NCBI GenBank assembly: GCA_936440205.1
Contig: OW387136.1
Span: forward strand, 52,813,718 to 52,877,717
Source: Lepidonotus clava
Lineage: Eukaryota > Annelida > Polychaeta > Phyllodocida > Polynoidae
Direction: 5' to 3'
DNA length: 64,000 nt
This document shows positions 25,921 to 38,062 of this stretch, one piece after another (positions within the stretch are counted from its first letter, which is position 1; each line of letters opens with the position of its first letter). The notes beneath the pieces are model-generated. The model ran no database searches. It was given only the letters and a program-made list of their open reading frames with translations, and was not told the origin of the DNA. The position numbers and the translations under genes are program-made.

Positions 25921-25998
25921 CTTCTCTCCCAACCCCTCACCATTCCCTCTGTATCCCCTCCGGACATGTTCTCACGGTTCTCACTTTGCCTTTTACAG

Positions 25999-26073
25999 AA
26001 AAGTGGCCCCCGGAAGAAGTGCGCGGCATGCAAGATCCTCATCCACACGGGCTGCATGCTGCAGCTCGACTCG
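25999..26073 (+). CDS. DGKI/DGKZ-like: DGK exon c: C1A core (CxxC and HxxC)
   Basis: The acceptor is gccttttacag and the donor gtaagt; 75 nt, 25 codons, phase 0-0. It reads [19 protein letters not shown] and then MLQLDS. Cys8, Cys11, His16 and Cys19 supply the second zinc-binding set. The words KCAACKI.IHT.C are nearly identical to vertebrate DGK zeta/iota. Codon use is strongly G/C-ending (CTG, CAG, CTC, GAC), like the other long exons and unlike the flanking intron. Confidence 0.95.
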
Positions 26074-26885
26074 GTAAGTACACCCTTAGATGGACGGTTC
26101 ACACTGAACCATTTTAAATCACTATTCCAATCAATTACAGGACCTTAGCTAGCCCTAAAAGTGAGTGCACTCATTGGGGTATTTCGTTTCATGATTTTAG
26201 TATATTTTCTCAGAAATTCAAAATACGCGATTATAGTTTTTGCCATATTTTATTTCAGATTCAGTGTACTCCCTTGCGTTTTTGCGTCATTCCAGCTATG
26301 CCAATGCACTATGTAGCTTATTGGATAAATACTTTAACTATAATTAATCGCTATATCAAGTTGGTGGTTCTGCACATTGTTGATCGCGTTTTTAGGAATA
26401 CTCTGTTGGTATGCAATGTTGAGGTATGCGTGTTAAATGAGGTCAGCCGAAAAAATAGATATGCGATCATATTGCCAGCAGTTCCGATCAATCACCTACG
26501 GTTTAATGATACGGCATAGCAACGGATGATTAGTCACGAGCAGGAATGCACTCAAAATCCCATAGTTGAAATGTGACTTTAAGGGTCAGTTTTTTTTAAT
26601 GCCTTATGTGTCCGATTGAACAAACAAAAGATGAGACCATATTTATTTTAATGGTGCTATCGTGCTTATAATATAATGAATTGAGATTTTTGCCGTATCA
26701 CCATGTAACACCATATCACCATACCGTATGACCCATAAGTGACTTTTAATATAAGAAACCTGATTTAAGACACGATGATTGTGATTAAATGATTATCAAG
26801 TTTTCCATAATCGTATGCAATCGCCACTTAGAATCTTTCAGTGTGCACTGGGTTTTATATCGATCCACTACTGCCACCACTATAA

Positions 26886-27282
26886 AGGCCCCACTACACT
26901 CCGCAACTTTGAGCTGCAATATCGGTGTGATATATATATATATTACATTTGCACCACATGAGTGAAAAAACTGTTTGAAATTGGCAATATAGAGTATTTT
27001 ACACATGTGTAACTAAGAAACTAAGGCTCACTCACGATATTTACCAACATGTCGGTAACCATTGGTAGGATTACACACAACGTTTAGCTCACAATTTTTC
27101 TAGTACAAAAGATCACAAGCGATTTTGGTTGTTTTCCAGAAAGGGCGCCCACCGACAATCTGAGGCGAAAATTGCCAAAGATCGACTCAAAAAAAATGTG
27201 CAAAATTGCCTAAATTTGAACCACACATCGCATAGTGGAATACCAACTTATGGGCCTTAAGTCATGTAGTGGAATACCACCT
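26886..27282. mobile_element. PIF/Harbinger-like MITE, family B
   Basis: It has a TAA duplication (26883-26885 and 27283-27285). The left end is AGGCCCCACTACACTCC; the right end in reverse complement is AGGTGGTATTCCACTACATG. The 3' end is overlapped by the tandem duplication that follows. Confidence 0.6.
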
Positions 27283-27750
27283 TAAGGGCCACCCACTACT
27301 GCCGTACACAGAACACACTCTGTCCTTTATCGCCTGTCAGCCCCTGCCACACCCATACACACCACCTCTGTGGTACTCTGTACACGAACAGAAACCATCA
27401 GGTGCCATATCAACACGTGCACTGCCTTCACAGGCGCGTGCGGGCCCTTCTATGAAACACTCACATACTCACATTGAACCAAACATCGCATAGTGGAATA
27501 TAATCTTTAGGGCCCTAAGTCATGTAGTGGAATGCCACCTTAAGGGCCACCCACCACTGTCGTGTTACATTTGCTGCCTCGTACACAGAACACACTCTGT
27601 CCTTTATAGCCCGTCAGCCCCTGCCACACCCATACACACCACCTCTGCGGTACTCTGTACACGAACATAAACCATCAGGTGCCATATCAACACGTGCACT
27701 GCCTTCACAGGCGCGTGCAAGGCCCTCTCTGAAATACTCACATACTAAAG
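27222..27750 (+). repeat. Tandem duplication, period about 258 bp
   Basis: The copies starting gaaccacacatcgcatagtg and gaaccaaacatcgcatagtg share most of their sequence (cagaacacactctgtccttt, ggtgccatatcaacacgtgc); the second has an extra 20 bp. Confidence 0.9.
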
Positions 27751-28295
27751 TGTTCCTGAAGTTCGTAATTTGTATCAAAGCTGTTTCCTTTCATCCACTT
27801 TCAAACCAGGTAAAACGACAGCCTATAAATTCTGTGTTTTTTTCCTCCCATGTGCATTAATAAATGTATAGATGAAACGTTTTATTTTTGTACCTGTTCC
27901 ATTACATGGGATGGAAAGTTATATCAATGAATATATTATATTATTCCGGTATACTTTATGTTTTACCAAACGCCTCCCACTGTCGGTTATTACTCATAGA
28001 TCTGTCTGGCAAGAAGCATTCCATTTTTCTTCTCTGTACTGAATCCTCTGATGTATTCAGAGTCTTTGTTTGATATCTTTCATTGCATCTTGTGTGATAG
28101 ATCATACATCAAAACAAAACCTTTTGCATGCCATCAGCTTGTCATGATCAGTTTAATGAAAAAGAAGTAATATTGGAAAAGGGACAATATCGTAAAGATT
28201 GCAGACTACATGTATTTTCAAATTTTGAAGTGATTCCCTGCCTTCCAGGTGCACAATTAATAGACATAGTCCCAGACACAGGGTTTCCCTGTTTA

Positions 28296-28948
28296 CACAT
28301 CATACATGTGTAGTTTCAGAAACCTAACAATAAAGTCTCTCCCTGCTCACAGATCATACACATGTAATTTCAGGAACCTAACGGTCGTGTCTTACACTGC
28401 TCAAAGATCGTACAAATAGTTTCAGGAACCTAACGGTCATGTCCTTCTCTGCTCACAGATCATACACGTGTAGTTTCAGAAACCTAATGGTCCTGTTGTT
28501 CCCTGCTTACAGATCATACACACATAGTTTCAGGAACCTAACGGCCCTGTCCTTCCCTGCTCACAGACCATACACATGTAGTTTCAGAAACCTAATAGTC
28601 ATGTCCTTCCCTGCTCACAGATCATACACGTGTAGTTTCAGGAACCTAACGGTCATGTCCTTCCCTGCTCACAGATCATACACGTGTAGTTTCAGGAACC
28701 TAATGGTCATGTCCTTCCCTGCTCACAGATCATACACGTGTAGTTTCAGGAACCTAACGGTCATGTCCTTCCCTGCTCACAGATCATACACGTGTAGTTT
28801 CAGGAACCTAATAGTCATGTCCTTCCCTGCTCACAGATCATACACATGTAGTTTCAGAAACCTAACGGTCATGTCCTTCCCTGCTCACAGATCATACACA
28901 CGTTGTTTCAGGAACCTAACTAACGGTCATGTCTTTTTCCGTCTACAG
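28296..28948 (+). repeat. 54-bp minisatellite carrying 3' splice-site copies
   Basis: About 12 units with strict 54-bp spacing. AG dinucleotides in the context ctgctcacag|atcatac end at 28352, 28458, 28512, 28566, 28620, 28674, 28728, 28782, 28836 and 28890, with a weaker one at 28406, followed by the real acceptor at 28948. The last unit has a 4-bp expansion (ctaactaac). Central units are almost identical; the 5' units (28296-28440) are more diverged, so the array probably grew at its 3' side. The real acceptor (ggtcatgtctttttccgtctacag|atcag) is itself recognisably part of a unit. Confidence 0.93.
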
Positions 28949-29005
28949 ATCAGCTTCAAGTGCAAACCGACGTTCAGGGAGGCCGGACCCCGCACCTACA
29001 GGGAG
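28949..29005 (+). CDS. DGKI/DGKZ-like: DGK exon d: last Cys of C1A and linker
   Basis: The acceptor is ttttccgtctacag and the donor gtaagc; 57 nt, 19 codons, phase 0-0: ISFKCKPTFREAGPRTYRE. The Cys at position 5 is the final C1A zinc ligand, and the family words are FRCKPTFRE or FRCKPSFRE. A 54-bp minisatellite ends exactly at this acceptor, and each of its units contains a related acceptor. An open reading frame runs through the array into this exon in the same frame, but this reflects 54 being divisible by three rather than coding. Confidence 0.95.
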
Positions 29006-30039
29006 GTAAGCACTCAAACTTGTACATCCTCCGACTTTACTTTATGTTTTATTTTTGAAATATGAAATAAATATCAACAACAAGTCATCATTCTATTCAG
29101 CATGTCAATAATAGATTAGGTTCTAAAACATCACTATGAAGAATACCGACCATACATACATCAACTAACTATTCAGATTGATTAGGTACTTGATTAACAT
29201 GACAGCAGTTTAGGGCTAATTAAACATGTGTACATTACATGTGACATGACGCTATTACTTTACATACTTTTTTCCCCTTTTTGTAGAAATGTTTGACTTC
29301 AATTAACGAAAGAAAAAAAGTTGTTTCATTACAGATAAGCATATGAAAACTATTAAAATATTTTGTAAAGTTGTACTCCTTTTTAAGGATTGTGCTTACC
29401 TCACCCCACCCCCATGTACTATACGGTAATAGTGGACAGCCCCTGTCCGTAATAGGTGGAAATAAGCCGCAGCGTGTCCACTTAGTGGTAACAGTGAGAG
29501 GTGGGAGAACCATTAAAGTCCCCTGTACCTGGGCACTGTAACCTGTCAGCCCTACTTACAGGGATGATGTATGTGTCGGGATATGTGGGCCCTGATGTTA
29601 GCGCCATTACAACCACTCATATGTCAAATGGTGACACAAGTTGGCTACTTCCCAGTGTCAAATACTGACATAAGTTGGCTATTTCCAAGTTTCCAACTCC
29701 TTCATATTAAACAGGTAGAATTCTACGTCAAATCTATTAGATGTATCACCCGTCGCATTTGAAGAAGATTCATCGACCCCTTCCCCTCCTGCTCCTCCTT
29801 TTCAAAGACACTGAAATATGCTCGCAAATTCTTTCAAAAACAATCCTTTTCTTATGATCATGTTTATGATCATTTTTATATAATCTTGTATCTATAATGT
29901 TTTAGGGTTCATTGTTATATAATTATGTATCTTTAATTGACAAATTCACTTTAATCATATTCAGACCATTAATCTTTTGGGTAAAAAGAAAATCGCCTTA
30001 TAAAGTTGGCACCCACCGCTAGGCTCCTACAGCAGCGCC

Positions 30040-30219
30040 CCCCTCGGCAGCCCGCCACACTACAGCCGGCGCTGGGACTCGGCGAGCGACAAAATGGCGG
30101 GAAATTGGTTTCATGACAGCAAATTGATCAGCTCCAAATGGGCCTCCGCTGGTCCCCTCAATGCCCCTCTCCACGTAATCACAGATCGCCGGGTACAATC
30201 GATACTCGATCAAATACAT
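30040..30219. promoter_or_regulatory. CpG-rich YY1/E2F-like block before exon e
   Basis: gcgacaaaatggcgggaaatt combines a YY1-type core (aaatggcgg) with an E2F-type core (ggcgggaaa), in a CpG-rich stretch ending about 100 bp before exon e. It is unique, balanced sequence and carries a 66-codon minus-strand open frame. It may be an alternative promoter or a conserved non-coding element. Confidence 0.4.
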
Positions 30220-30321
30220 TTCCCGTTTTTCATGGCTTTTTAAGTGTTGGATGTTGGAAATGCTAACGTTTTTCCCTCATGTCCTTTTTTTCCATGTTTG
30301 GCGGGTGCGCCTGGCGTGCAG

Positions 30322-30390
30322 CAAACGTTCATGCGGCACCACTGGGTCCACCGGAGGAGGCAGGAGGGCAAATGTAAACAGTGCGGGAAG
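30322..30390 (+). CDS. DGKI/DGKZ-like: DGK exon e: start of C1B
   Basis: The acceptor is ggcgtgcag (poor pyrimidine tract after a T-rich stretch at about 30281-30300) and the donor gtgagt; 69 nt, 23 codons, phase 0-0. It reads [18 protein letters not shown] and then KQCGK. The His pair at 6-7 and Cys18/Cys21 are the opening ligands of the second C1 domain. [19 protein letters not shown] is, as I recall, essentially the vertebrate iota sequence, making this the most diagnostic exon in the window. Confidence 0.96.
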
Positions 30391-30464
30391 GTGAGTACCC
30401 ACATGGTTAAACCCATCCACTCCTACTCAGGACAGGCTCATCACTATGTTCTAACCCATTTTTA

Positions 30465-30949
30465 AGGCGTTTTTACACCTGTGCAATAAACTGCTTAGGG
30501 CATGTCCATCATATCGCGATTTGAGATTATTGCATATTGCGATCTATATATTCTTATTCCACCCCACAATCTCAAGTTGCGGCTGTATCGCAATGTACCA
30601 CAGGCATGCAGGCATTTACACACATGAGATGAAAACATGAATATCACATATATCTAATAGTGCATATAACCATCCTGGCTGTGACATCACTGTATTATCG
30701 CAGATTGCTCTGACCTTTCAATTTCAACGACATTATCAAACATGCTAGATCAATATCACACCTTCCCATGTGACCCTCGGTAACTTTGCTGCGATAAAAA
30801 TATCTCATCAAAGCCAACTCACAGGACCCTGAGACATGTCATTTACACACATGCGACTTCTCCCATATCGCAGTGATCTGCGACTTGGCTGCGATGTCAT
30901 TATATCGTAACAATATCACAGTTCAAGTAGCACAGGTGTAAAAGGGTGT
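30465..30949. mobile_element. MITE with TTTTACACCTGTGC inverted ends
   Basis: The left end includes TTTTTACACCTGTGCAATAA and the right end, in reverse complement, CCTTTTACACCTGTGCTACT. The interior repeats atcgcgat / gcgatatc words in both orientations. It begins 75 bp after exon e. The exact ends and duplication are uncertain. Confidence 0.65.
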
Positions 30950-31565
30950 ATAACTGCACATTCCACTCTGAATTATAGTGACGGCCATAGAAAAAACTGT
31001 GGTCATTGCAGCTACATCTATTAGAATCTAAAATATTATCAAGAATGTGGCACTATTATTAAAAAGAAAGTAGAATACTTCGCAAAACAGGTCACCCAAT
31101 TATACATTTTGACCAATTTATAGCTATTCATCAAAAGTTCTTCTCTCAAGTGCTACAGCTATCATAACAATAAAAATATTATATTGAAAACTTTAAAGAG
31201 CAGGTCTCAACACTACATTTATATAGTTTTAATAGCGGGCATAGATCTCCACTCTTGAAATAGATGTAAGAACAACTGTGGTTGTTTGATACAATAAGCA
31301 GGTCCCACAAATACACTGTAAACCCATCCATATACCTACATTAACTGTGGGACGTATGTATCCATTCTCTACCCTGGAGAGAGCTGTGGAATAAATGTGA
31401 GAATCAGAGATGCCTTAGTAAAGGAGCAGCATCTGTTAGGGTCCTAACGAATCCCCAGCTGAGGGTGTTACAGCCCTGATGAGGTAGTCTTGGGCTCAGG
31501 GGAGTCATTTGTGGGCACTGACCCCAGACGTAGTGGTCCAACCAGGGGGAGGGATTTACACCAGG

Positions 31566-31810
31566 GGCCCATTTCATCACAAACCTCTGTAAGATTTGCG
31601 TTTCATAAAGTTACGATCATCTTTTTGGTCATTGTAGCTACGTGAGTTTTGTTTTTACTTACGAGACTTTGGGTAGATTTACGGGAATTTTGGGTCAGTT
31701 TACGTGAGTTTTGTTATGAAATGGCGGATTACGGGAGTTTCAAACTCGCGTAAGTTTACGTAAGCTCACAATAAAGTTCAGTACCTACGGAGCTTTTTAT
31801 GAAACACCCC
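31566..31810 (-). mobile_element. MITE, reverse-oriented copy of the 10865-11146 element
   Basis: It matches the reverse complement of the copy at 10865-11146 almost throughout: gatttgcgtttcataaagtt, ggtcattgtagctacgtgag and the terminal tttttatgaaacacccc. Confidence 0.75.
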
Positions 31811-34800
31811 ACTGATTGGGCCGACCACAACATTTAAATTTGGATGAAATATTTAGAAATGTAATTCTCTAGTGGAGGAAGGCCTAGTTATAGGTTGATA
31901 TTTCTAGTTATTTTCATAATAATAATGTTTTTATGTGTTCATAAGGCAAGCTGACTACAAAGCAGATTTCTAGTATTGTTTATTGTTAAGAGGAGCCGAA
32001 GCAATACAAGGTCAAAACTTCTATTTTTACTATTGACATACATTGAGTGGCCATAACATAGGTTCCTAGTGAAATATGAACCGTGAAAAATGGCTAAAGC
32101 GTCAGGAAATAAATTCAATCTTGTCCCTGTTCAATTTTGGTGAATGACGAGAATAGGTTTGTTTACAAACATTGCTGTCTAAAAGCAGATATGTCATGGT
32201 GTTATGGAATTCAAGTGGATTGAAAGTTAATTTTCATGATTCATACTATACTAATAAGGTTATTTCAGTTTGTTTAACATACTATAAATCACCCCCCCCC
32301 CCCTCCTTTTTTCGAAATTCTGGATCCACCCCAGGCCTTCCACAGCCAACTTGATGAATGACCATGGGTTATTCATGAACCTTTAAATCTAGAATAAATC
32401 TCATTTTCATGGTTTGCACCATGTTTTCCCTGCCTTCTGGATCCATGCCAAATAGGAGGAACCAGAGGTGTGTGTAACTAAATGTCCACTGCCACCACCA
32501 TCCACTCCGCCGGAGTCAACCCTCTAATAATCCAACCGCTCTCTCACCATAGTTATTCCACAACTGAAAAACTCAAAATTGAAATCCAAATGATTCAGTA
32601 AAAAACTCACAAATGTGTTTAAAACCCCCTCTTTATGCTGCTGTTGGGGAAGTGAGGTGTCGGTCAGACCGTCTAAACGAAGGGTAATATCGGGCATTGG
32701 GCTCGCACGAGGTGTGCAAATTGGCAGCAGATTCCAGGTGTGCATTCTCTGGTCAGGTGCAAATAGCCCCCCTCTGGGTGTGCCTGCAAGGTTGGTGGGC
32801 AGGTGGGTGGGGACGTGGAGCTGGAGGGGAGTCCGGGCCGGCTGCCAAACCTGGCGCCGCATCACTGGATTTGATGATATGCTGCTCTCTGTGCTTTTTA
32901 AAAATAGATTGGTCTACAGGTAATCTGTTTCCCCAGGCTATACCCTACCTCAAAATGCACAGATGAAAGGAATAAGCTGGCCTGATAAAAAGTAAATACA
33001 TTTCCCTTTTTCAAGAATATAGCTACTATATGTATGGAGAGGAACCTAAATACCATCTCCTTTATAGAAAAACTGAAAAATAGCCCTAACACAGAAAAAA
33101 GAAGGGACTGCACAATAAATCAACATTTATATCCACAAACTCTGTGAGCAGTAAGAAACCAAAGCCTTAGAACTATTCTGTTGTTTGTGAATGCACGCGG
33201 AGGCATGCACTTCATTCCTCAATGAGCCCGCCATAGACGGATGGGCTCTCATGACAGAGGCTTCCTCCTCAAACACCCATTCCCACAGCCCACTGTCAGC
33301 CTCCACACACCTACAGATGCTATTTTTAGTCCTTCCCCTAGTGAAAGCACCAGCTTTATCTCCCTTTGTGTAAAGCACAGCTGTAGGTTTTGTTTCCCCT
33401 GCCCAGGAAAGGCCCTGCCCATATCACTGGATGAGCCTGTTTTAGTGTGCAGCCTCTGATTGATCTTATTCCAAGTCCATTACTGCGGGGTAGCAGGTTT
33501 TGTGCTCGACGCGCGCTGTAACGCGCTGCGCAATACACACATGATGCCACTTGACCTACTTCTAAGGTTGCAAAACACTGAAAGGGCCCAACCAACATAG
33601 AAGCCTTTCCACTGTAACTCTACCTAACAGAATTCAGATACATAACTGTAATATTTCTACTTTTGGGGAAGGAAATACTGATAAACATATTTAAAAAAGA
33701 GAAAGGTAACCTTAGTTGCCTGTTTATGGGATGTGGTTCTAATAGAACTGGCAGAACATGTTTCAGAGAAGACATAATTCATGTTCAACTTATAGATATT
33801 GAATTTGGTCTAAAACACTTTTATTCATCTGTTTAAACAATTCATGCCATGTATTTTGTTAATTGTGTGACTTATGGACTTTATTTTCCTGACCGTGAAG
33901 CAGCTTTCATCTTAAAATGTCAAATGTAAAAGAATATATCTGATAGGAACAGTTTCTTTAGTAACTTGAGTTGTATCTGAAACTACCTAAAGATCAATAT
34001 TCACTTCATTATGAAACTGGTGGTAAAAGCATAGGCCTAAAGGAAAAGACTCTATCCCCAGGTCCTTTCAAGTCTGGGAATGTGGAACAGGAGGAAACCT
34101 GAGACCCAGTGGGCATGAAGGATTCTGTAGTCGTCACATCCCCAGCCGCTTTCATTCCCAGCCGGGACGTGACCATTCAATGGATAAGTGCCCGAAGGAG
34201 ATTCAAGTTGCATCCTCTTTGTTCTACAATGTTTCTACTAAATTGGCAAGCCTTGGGTGGTTTCAGTGTAGGACATGTAGTTATTGTTTGAAGTCATTAC
34301 AGATTTCACCATATCAGGAAGATGCATGAATGTAGTTCTAATGTTGGGCTTAGCAAGCCTATTTAAGCTTATTCAAACTTAAAAAAACAGTATTCAAGAT
34401 TTTGATAGAATAAGGCTTAAACCTTGATATGATGGTAATAGGATGCACTGGGTATTATATCGGACGACGAACATTAACATTAATTGCATGCAATTCTCTC
34501 ACTAAATGCACTGTTTATTTTCACCAAAGTGGTTGGCAACCACCGCAAAATGCCATAAACTGTAACTAGCAGCTTACCTTAAGAGGTGCAAGTAGGCTGT
34601 TATTCTTGCAGAACAATGGGAGGAATGAGTTCAATAATTCCTTAGGCAATGAATATGTTGTTGGCAGGCGTGAGAGGCTGAAGCCTGCTTGACATTGATG
34701 GAAAACCTCCTCCGCCCAATGAGAGCCTCTTTGAGTCAATCCCCTTCTCATTGGTGGCAGCCCGTAAAAGGCAATCGGCTGCCAAGCACCGAACAGTGCA

Positions 34801-36851
34801 TTATTAACATTACCATTAGATTTTTTTTCAAACAAATTCAGTCAGCATTATTCAACTGGTGAGGAAAAAGCTAAAAAGAACGCAAAGCTTGTGTAAGAAG
34901 TTAGGCGATAAATGAATGTTGTGTTAAAAGGAAATCCAATACCGGCATATGGCTACGTGTCCGCTTACGCATTCATTTGCTTAAGTACTTGTCTTGTCTG
35001 CATGGCCAATCCATCAAATTAACTTGGGGCGGATATAATGAGACTGTCAGACAAATTGTTCTGGCAGCCGCCATTTACAGCTAATATGAGAGCTTAGACC
35101 CTGCCTTGACAATTGACCCGGGACAATCGGCATTCATTTCGTACGTAATTATCATGAGTATCTTGGGACCCTAATATTTCTGAAAGCGCACTGCGCACTT
35201 AGCATGGATTACCTTACTCATGGGCGGATACCGAAGAAGCCTTTCAGTGATGAGCCCCCATTACTACCCATTCCATGTTAGAATCAATGAAATGGCTGTT
35301 TGCCCTTTAATTTTCACCAGAAACCACTTGAGTTTGAAATGTCTGATCATGTTTTGTAGGTTGACATGATTGTTTGCACTGGTGTGTACATTAGGACTGT
35401 GGGTCTAAGAAGAAACATCCAACCCAGCTTTAAGCACAATGAACCAGTTATAGGACCAATGGATTAGAGGAGGGTCAACGAGTATAATCTAAGACATTGC
35501 CATAAGCCGTTTATCCGTGTTGATATTACCCCATAAGTATGCTAGTGCGGTGCCTAGTATTTTGGGTTCCAGGTCTAAGTGAAATTCAGTTGAATGTTCT
35601 AAATTAGATCATTTATGTGACGGGAATATTTCTATCTGTGAAGCATTAGGATTGTTTTAAGTAAAATCATCTTAATCCCAGAACTAAATAAGACTTCTGT
35701 AAAAAGCATTCTACTCGCAGAACTAAATAAGCGTTTTGTAAAAAACACTTTATGTCTTCTTTCTTCTGCAAGTGTTCTACACAACTTTAACTTAGGTAAG
35801 GATTGTACTTTAAATGAAAAACCCTAATTCCTACACAAACTTGTAAATAGAAACAGAAGTGAAAGGCCTACGTGGGTGTAAGCTCCGAAACCTACAGATA
35901 TATTGTCTGGCAAATACAAGAAGAGAACTATTGACTAAAAGGCTTTCATGTTCATCTCTGTTATTGGCTTTTGGCAGACCTATGTACTCACGTTTGAGAA
36001 GGCGGCAGTGGCAAATACAAATCTTGAGAAAGCTCTTATGAAAATCTACCATGGGGCTGGTGTAAAGTGATATACCCCTTGCCTATGGGTTATGTGTCTA
36101 GGTGTTGCCTTGCACTTTGGGGGTTTAGATGGGGAGGGGGGTCTCGATGTCACGTGTCAAACTTAAAAAATGAGAATGTCGCATGTCTCTGTTGCTTATT
36201 TTTCTAAATGTCATGTGTCGAATTTAAGAAATGTCCATCTCGCATGTCACTATGGTTTTAAAACTCCCTGTCTTTTTGTTAAGGCTCCATGTCGCATGAC
36301 GATTTTATGAAACGGCCATGTTACCATGTTAAATTTAGTGGTCCAGACCTATAGCTTTCTAGAGGGTGTATGTTTGGGTCCCTATGTTGCTGTGTCAAAT
36401 TTTAGAAACTGTCATTACTGCTAGTGAAGTCACAAGCCCCATAGATTTTAAGATATGCCCATGTCCCCGAACCCATCTTTGCCCATGTCCTATCTTTTTA
36501 AGATACTATTGCCTGTCGCCAAGCGGTATGTCAAATTTAAGAAATAGCTCCATCGCCCTGTCAGTAGCAGGGGCCTATACCCATCATCTGAGGGCTATTG
36601 GGGAGCAGTCTGGCCCCAGCAGCTATGAGCCTTTCTGAGCAGCTTTTACTGCCTGCTCACCCCCTGAGCTGCTCAGCCCGGCCAGACTGTGTCCCCTGAC
36701 CCTGGATGACCTTGCCAGATCAGTGTCCAGGCTTTAGGTGTGGCTGGGCCAGGTAAAGCCAGACCCCCCCACAGAGATAGCAGTTCTCAGGGAACCTGGC
36801 CTTATCTAGGCAGACACAGCCTGCTTAACTACTCACAAAACTGTATTTGCA

Positions 36852-37040
36852 GGGCTGGATCCAGAGTCAGTGCTCTGAGGGAGGGGGGCAAACCCTAACC
36901 CCTCTTATAACAATGAAAAATGAAAACACCATTTTCACACAGATCTTCCAATATTAACATCCCAAAGTTTTCTCCATTGGGTCTAGTATAGGTGGGGCAA
37001 TTGCCCCTTTTGCCCCCTCCCCCCTTGGATCCGCCACTGA
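36852..37040. mobile_element. Element with ggatcc / ggatccgccactg ends
   Basis: Starts gggctggatccagag and ends cttggatccgccactga, with G-rich left and C-rich right halves that could fold back. Confidence 0.55.
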
Positions 37041-37479
37041 TTTGGAGGATATAGGGAGATTTATAAGAAGTAATCTATTATTCATTTGAATTCTAGAAAC
37101 CTATCAATTATGCAGGTATAGACATATGACAAAGTTATCACTCATACAGCCAGGTAGCATTTTATTGAACCACATTTGGAACATAAATTCCATATGTATT
37201 GCTGCAAGTTTCTTACATAATACGTTAGCATGAATTTGAGTTTGAATTAGGATAAGTTAGGAAAAGCTAACTTATGGACAGCTCTTTACTAATTCAAGAT
37301 GACAGACGCTACTTTGGTCATAGACTCTCACCTGGCCAAGATTTGCAACAATACTTCTAATCAAAGGGCACCAATGTCTGGGGGATTTCTGAAAAAGCTG
37401 AGTTGAGTCAAAATGAATCTGAGGGTTTAGCATATAAATCTGATAAATAGTTACATGAGTTAGACATTGGGGGAGTTCT

Positions 37480-38062
37480 TTGCCCAGGCAGTTACCTACA
37501 ACAGCTGGTTCAAACAATGCCCATGACTTCTCTGTTATTATATAATATTACATTCTTTCTCTGTGTCCTCACCTTCTGGAAAGCCCTGGATGTTCCCATG
37601 CTACTCAATCACAGCAGACAGTTTGAACCATGACAAGATAAATCCATAATAACAAAAAGAATCTGTCACTCGTCAGCTTAACCGAATATGACATAAGCCG
37701 CTCACCCCTAGGTGGATCTTCCTGCATACGTCACCAAGACAGCAGGATGGGGCGAGCCATGAGTTTATCATTTGAGCAGGTTTTTGTCCAAGCAGTCACC
37801 CACAACAGCAGTTTCAAGCAATGCTGATGACAGGCTTCTCTATTATATATAATATTATATCCTGTTCGCCAAGTCATAACCTTCAGAAAAGCCCTGGATG
37901 TTTCCATCCTACTAGATCAATCTGACAAACAGTTTGAACCATGGCAGCATAAATCTATAACAACAAAAAGAATCTGTTACTGGCCAGCTTAACCAAATAT
38001 GGCATCACTCCTAGCCAGGTCATCTTTAACGCGTCACCAAGACAGCCGGATGGAACGAGCCA
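37480..38062 (+). repeat. Tandem duplication, period about 304 bp
   Basis: Both copies run from tgcccaggcagt / tgtccaagcagt to ggatgg..cgagcc, sharing gaaaagccctggatgtt-like and aacaaaaagaatctgt stretches. Moderately diverged. Confidence 0.88.

Larger units (their letters stand above)
20825..25998 (+). other. Intron b-c
   Basis: It contains MITEs at 21437-21684, 22221-22406 and 25751-25920, a solo MITE end at 22089-22126, a GC-rich ctcgga-repeat tract (22450-22640), CRE/E-box motifs near 24282 and a compact E-box/CRE/NRF1-like cluster at 25056-25077. No convincing microexon encoding the four to five residues apparently missing between exons b and c was found by eye. Confidence 0.6.

Noticed and set aside
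28439-29065. 208-codon open frame continuing into exon d
   Set aside because: The frame is open because the 54-bp unit is a multiple of three; each unit contains intron-type acceptor sequence and the true exon starts at 28949.
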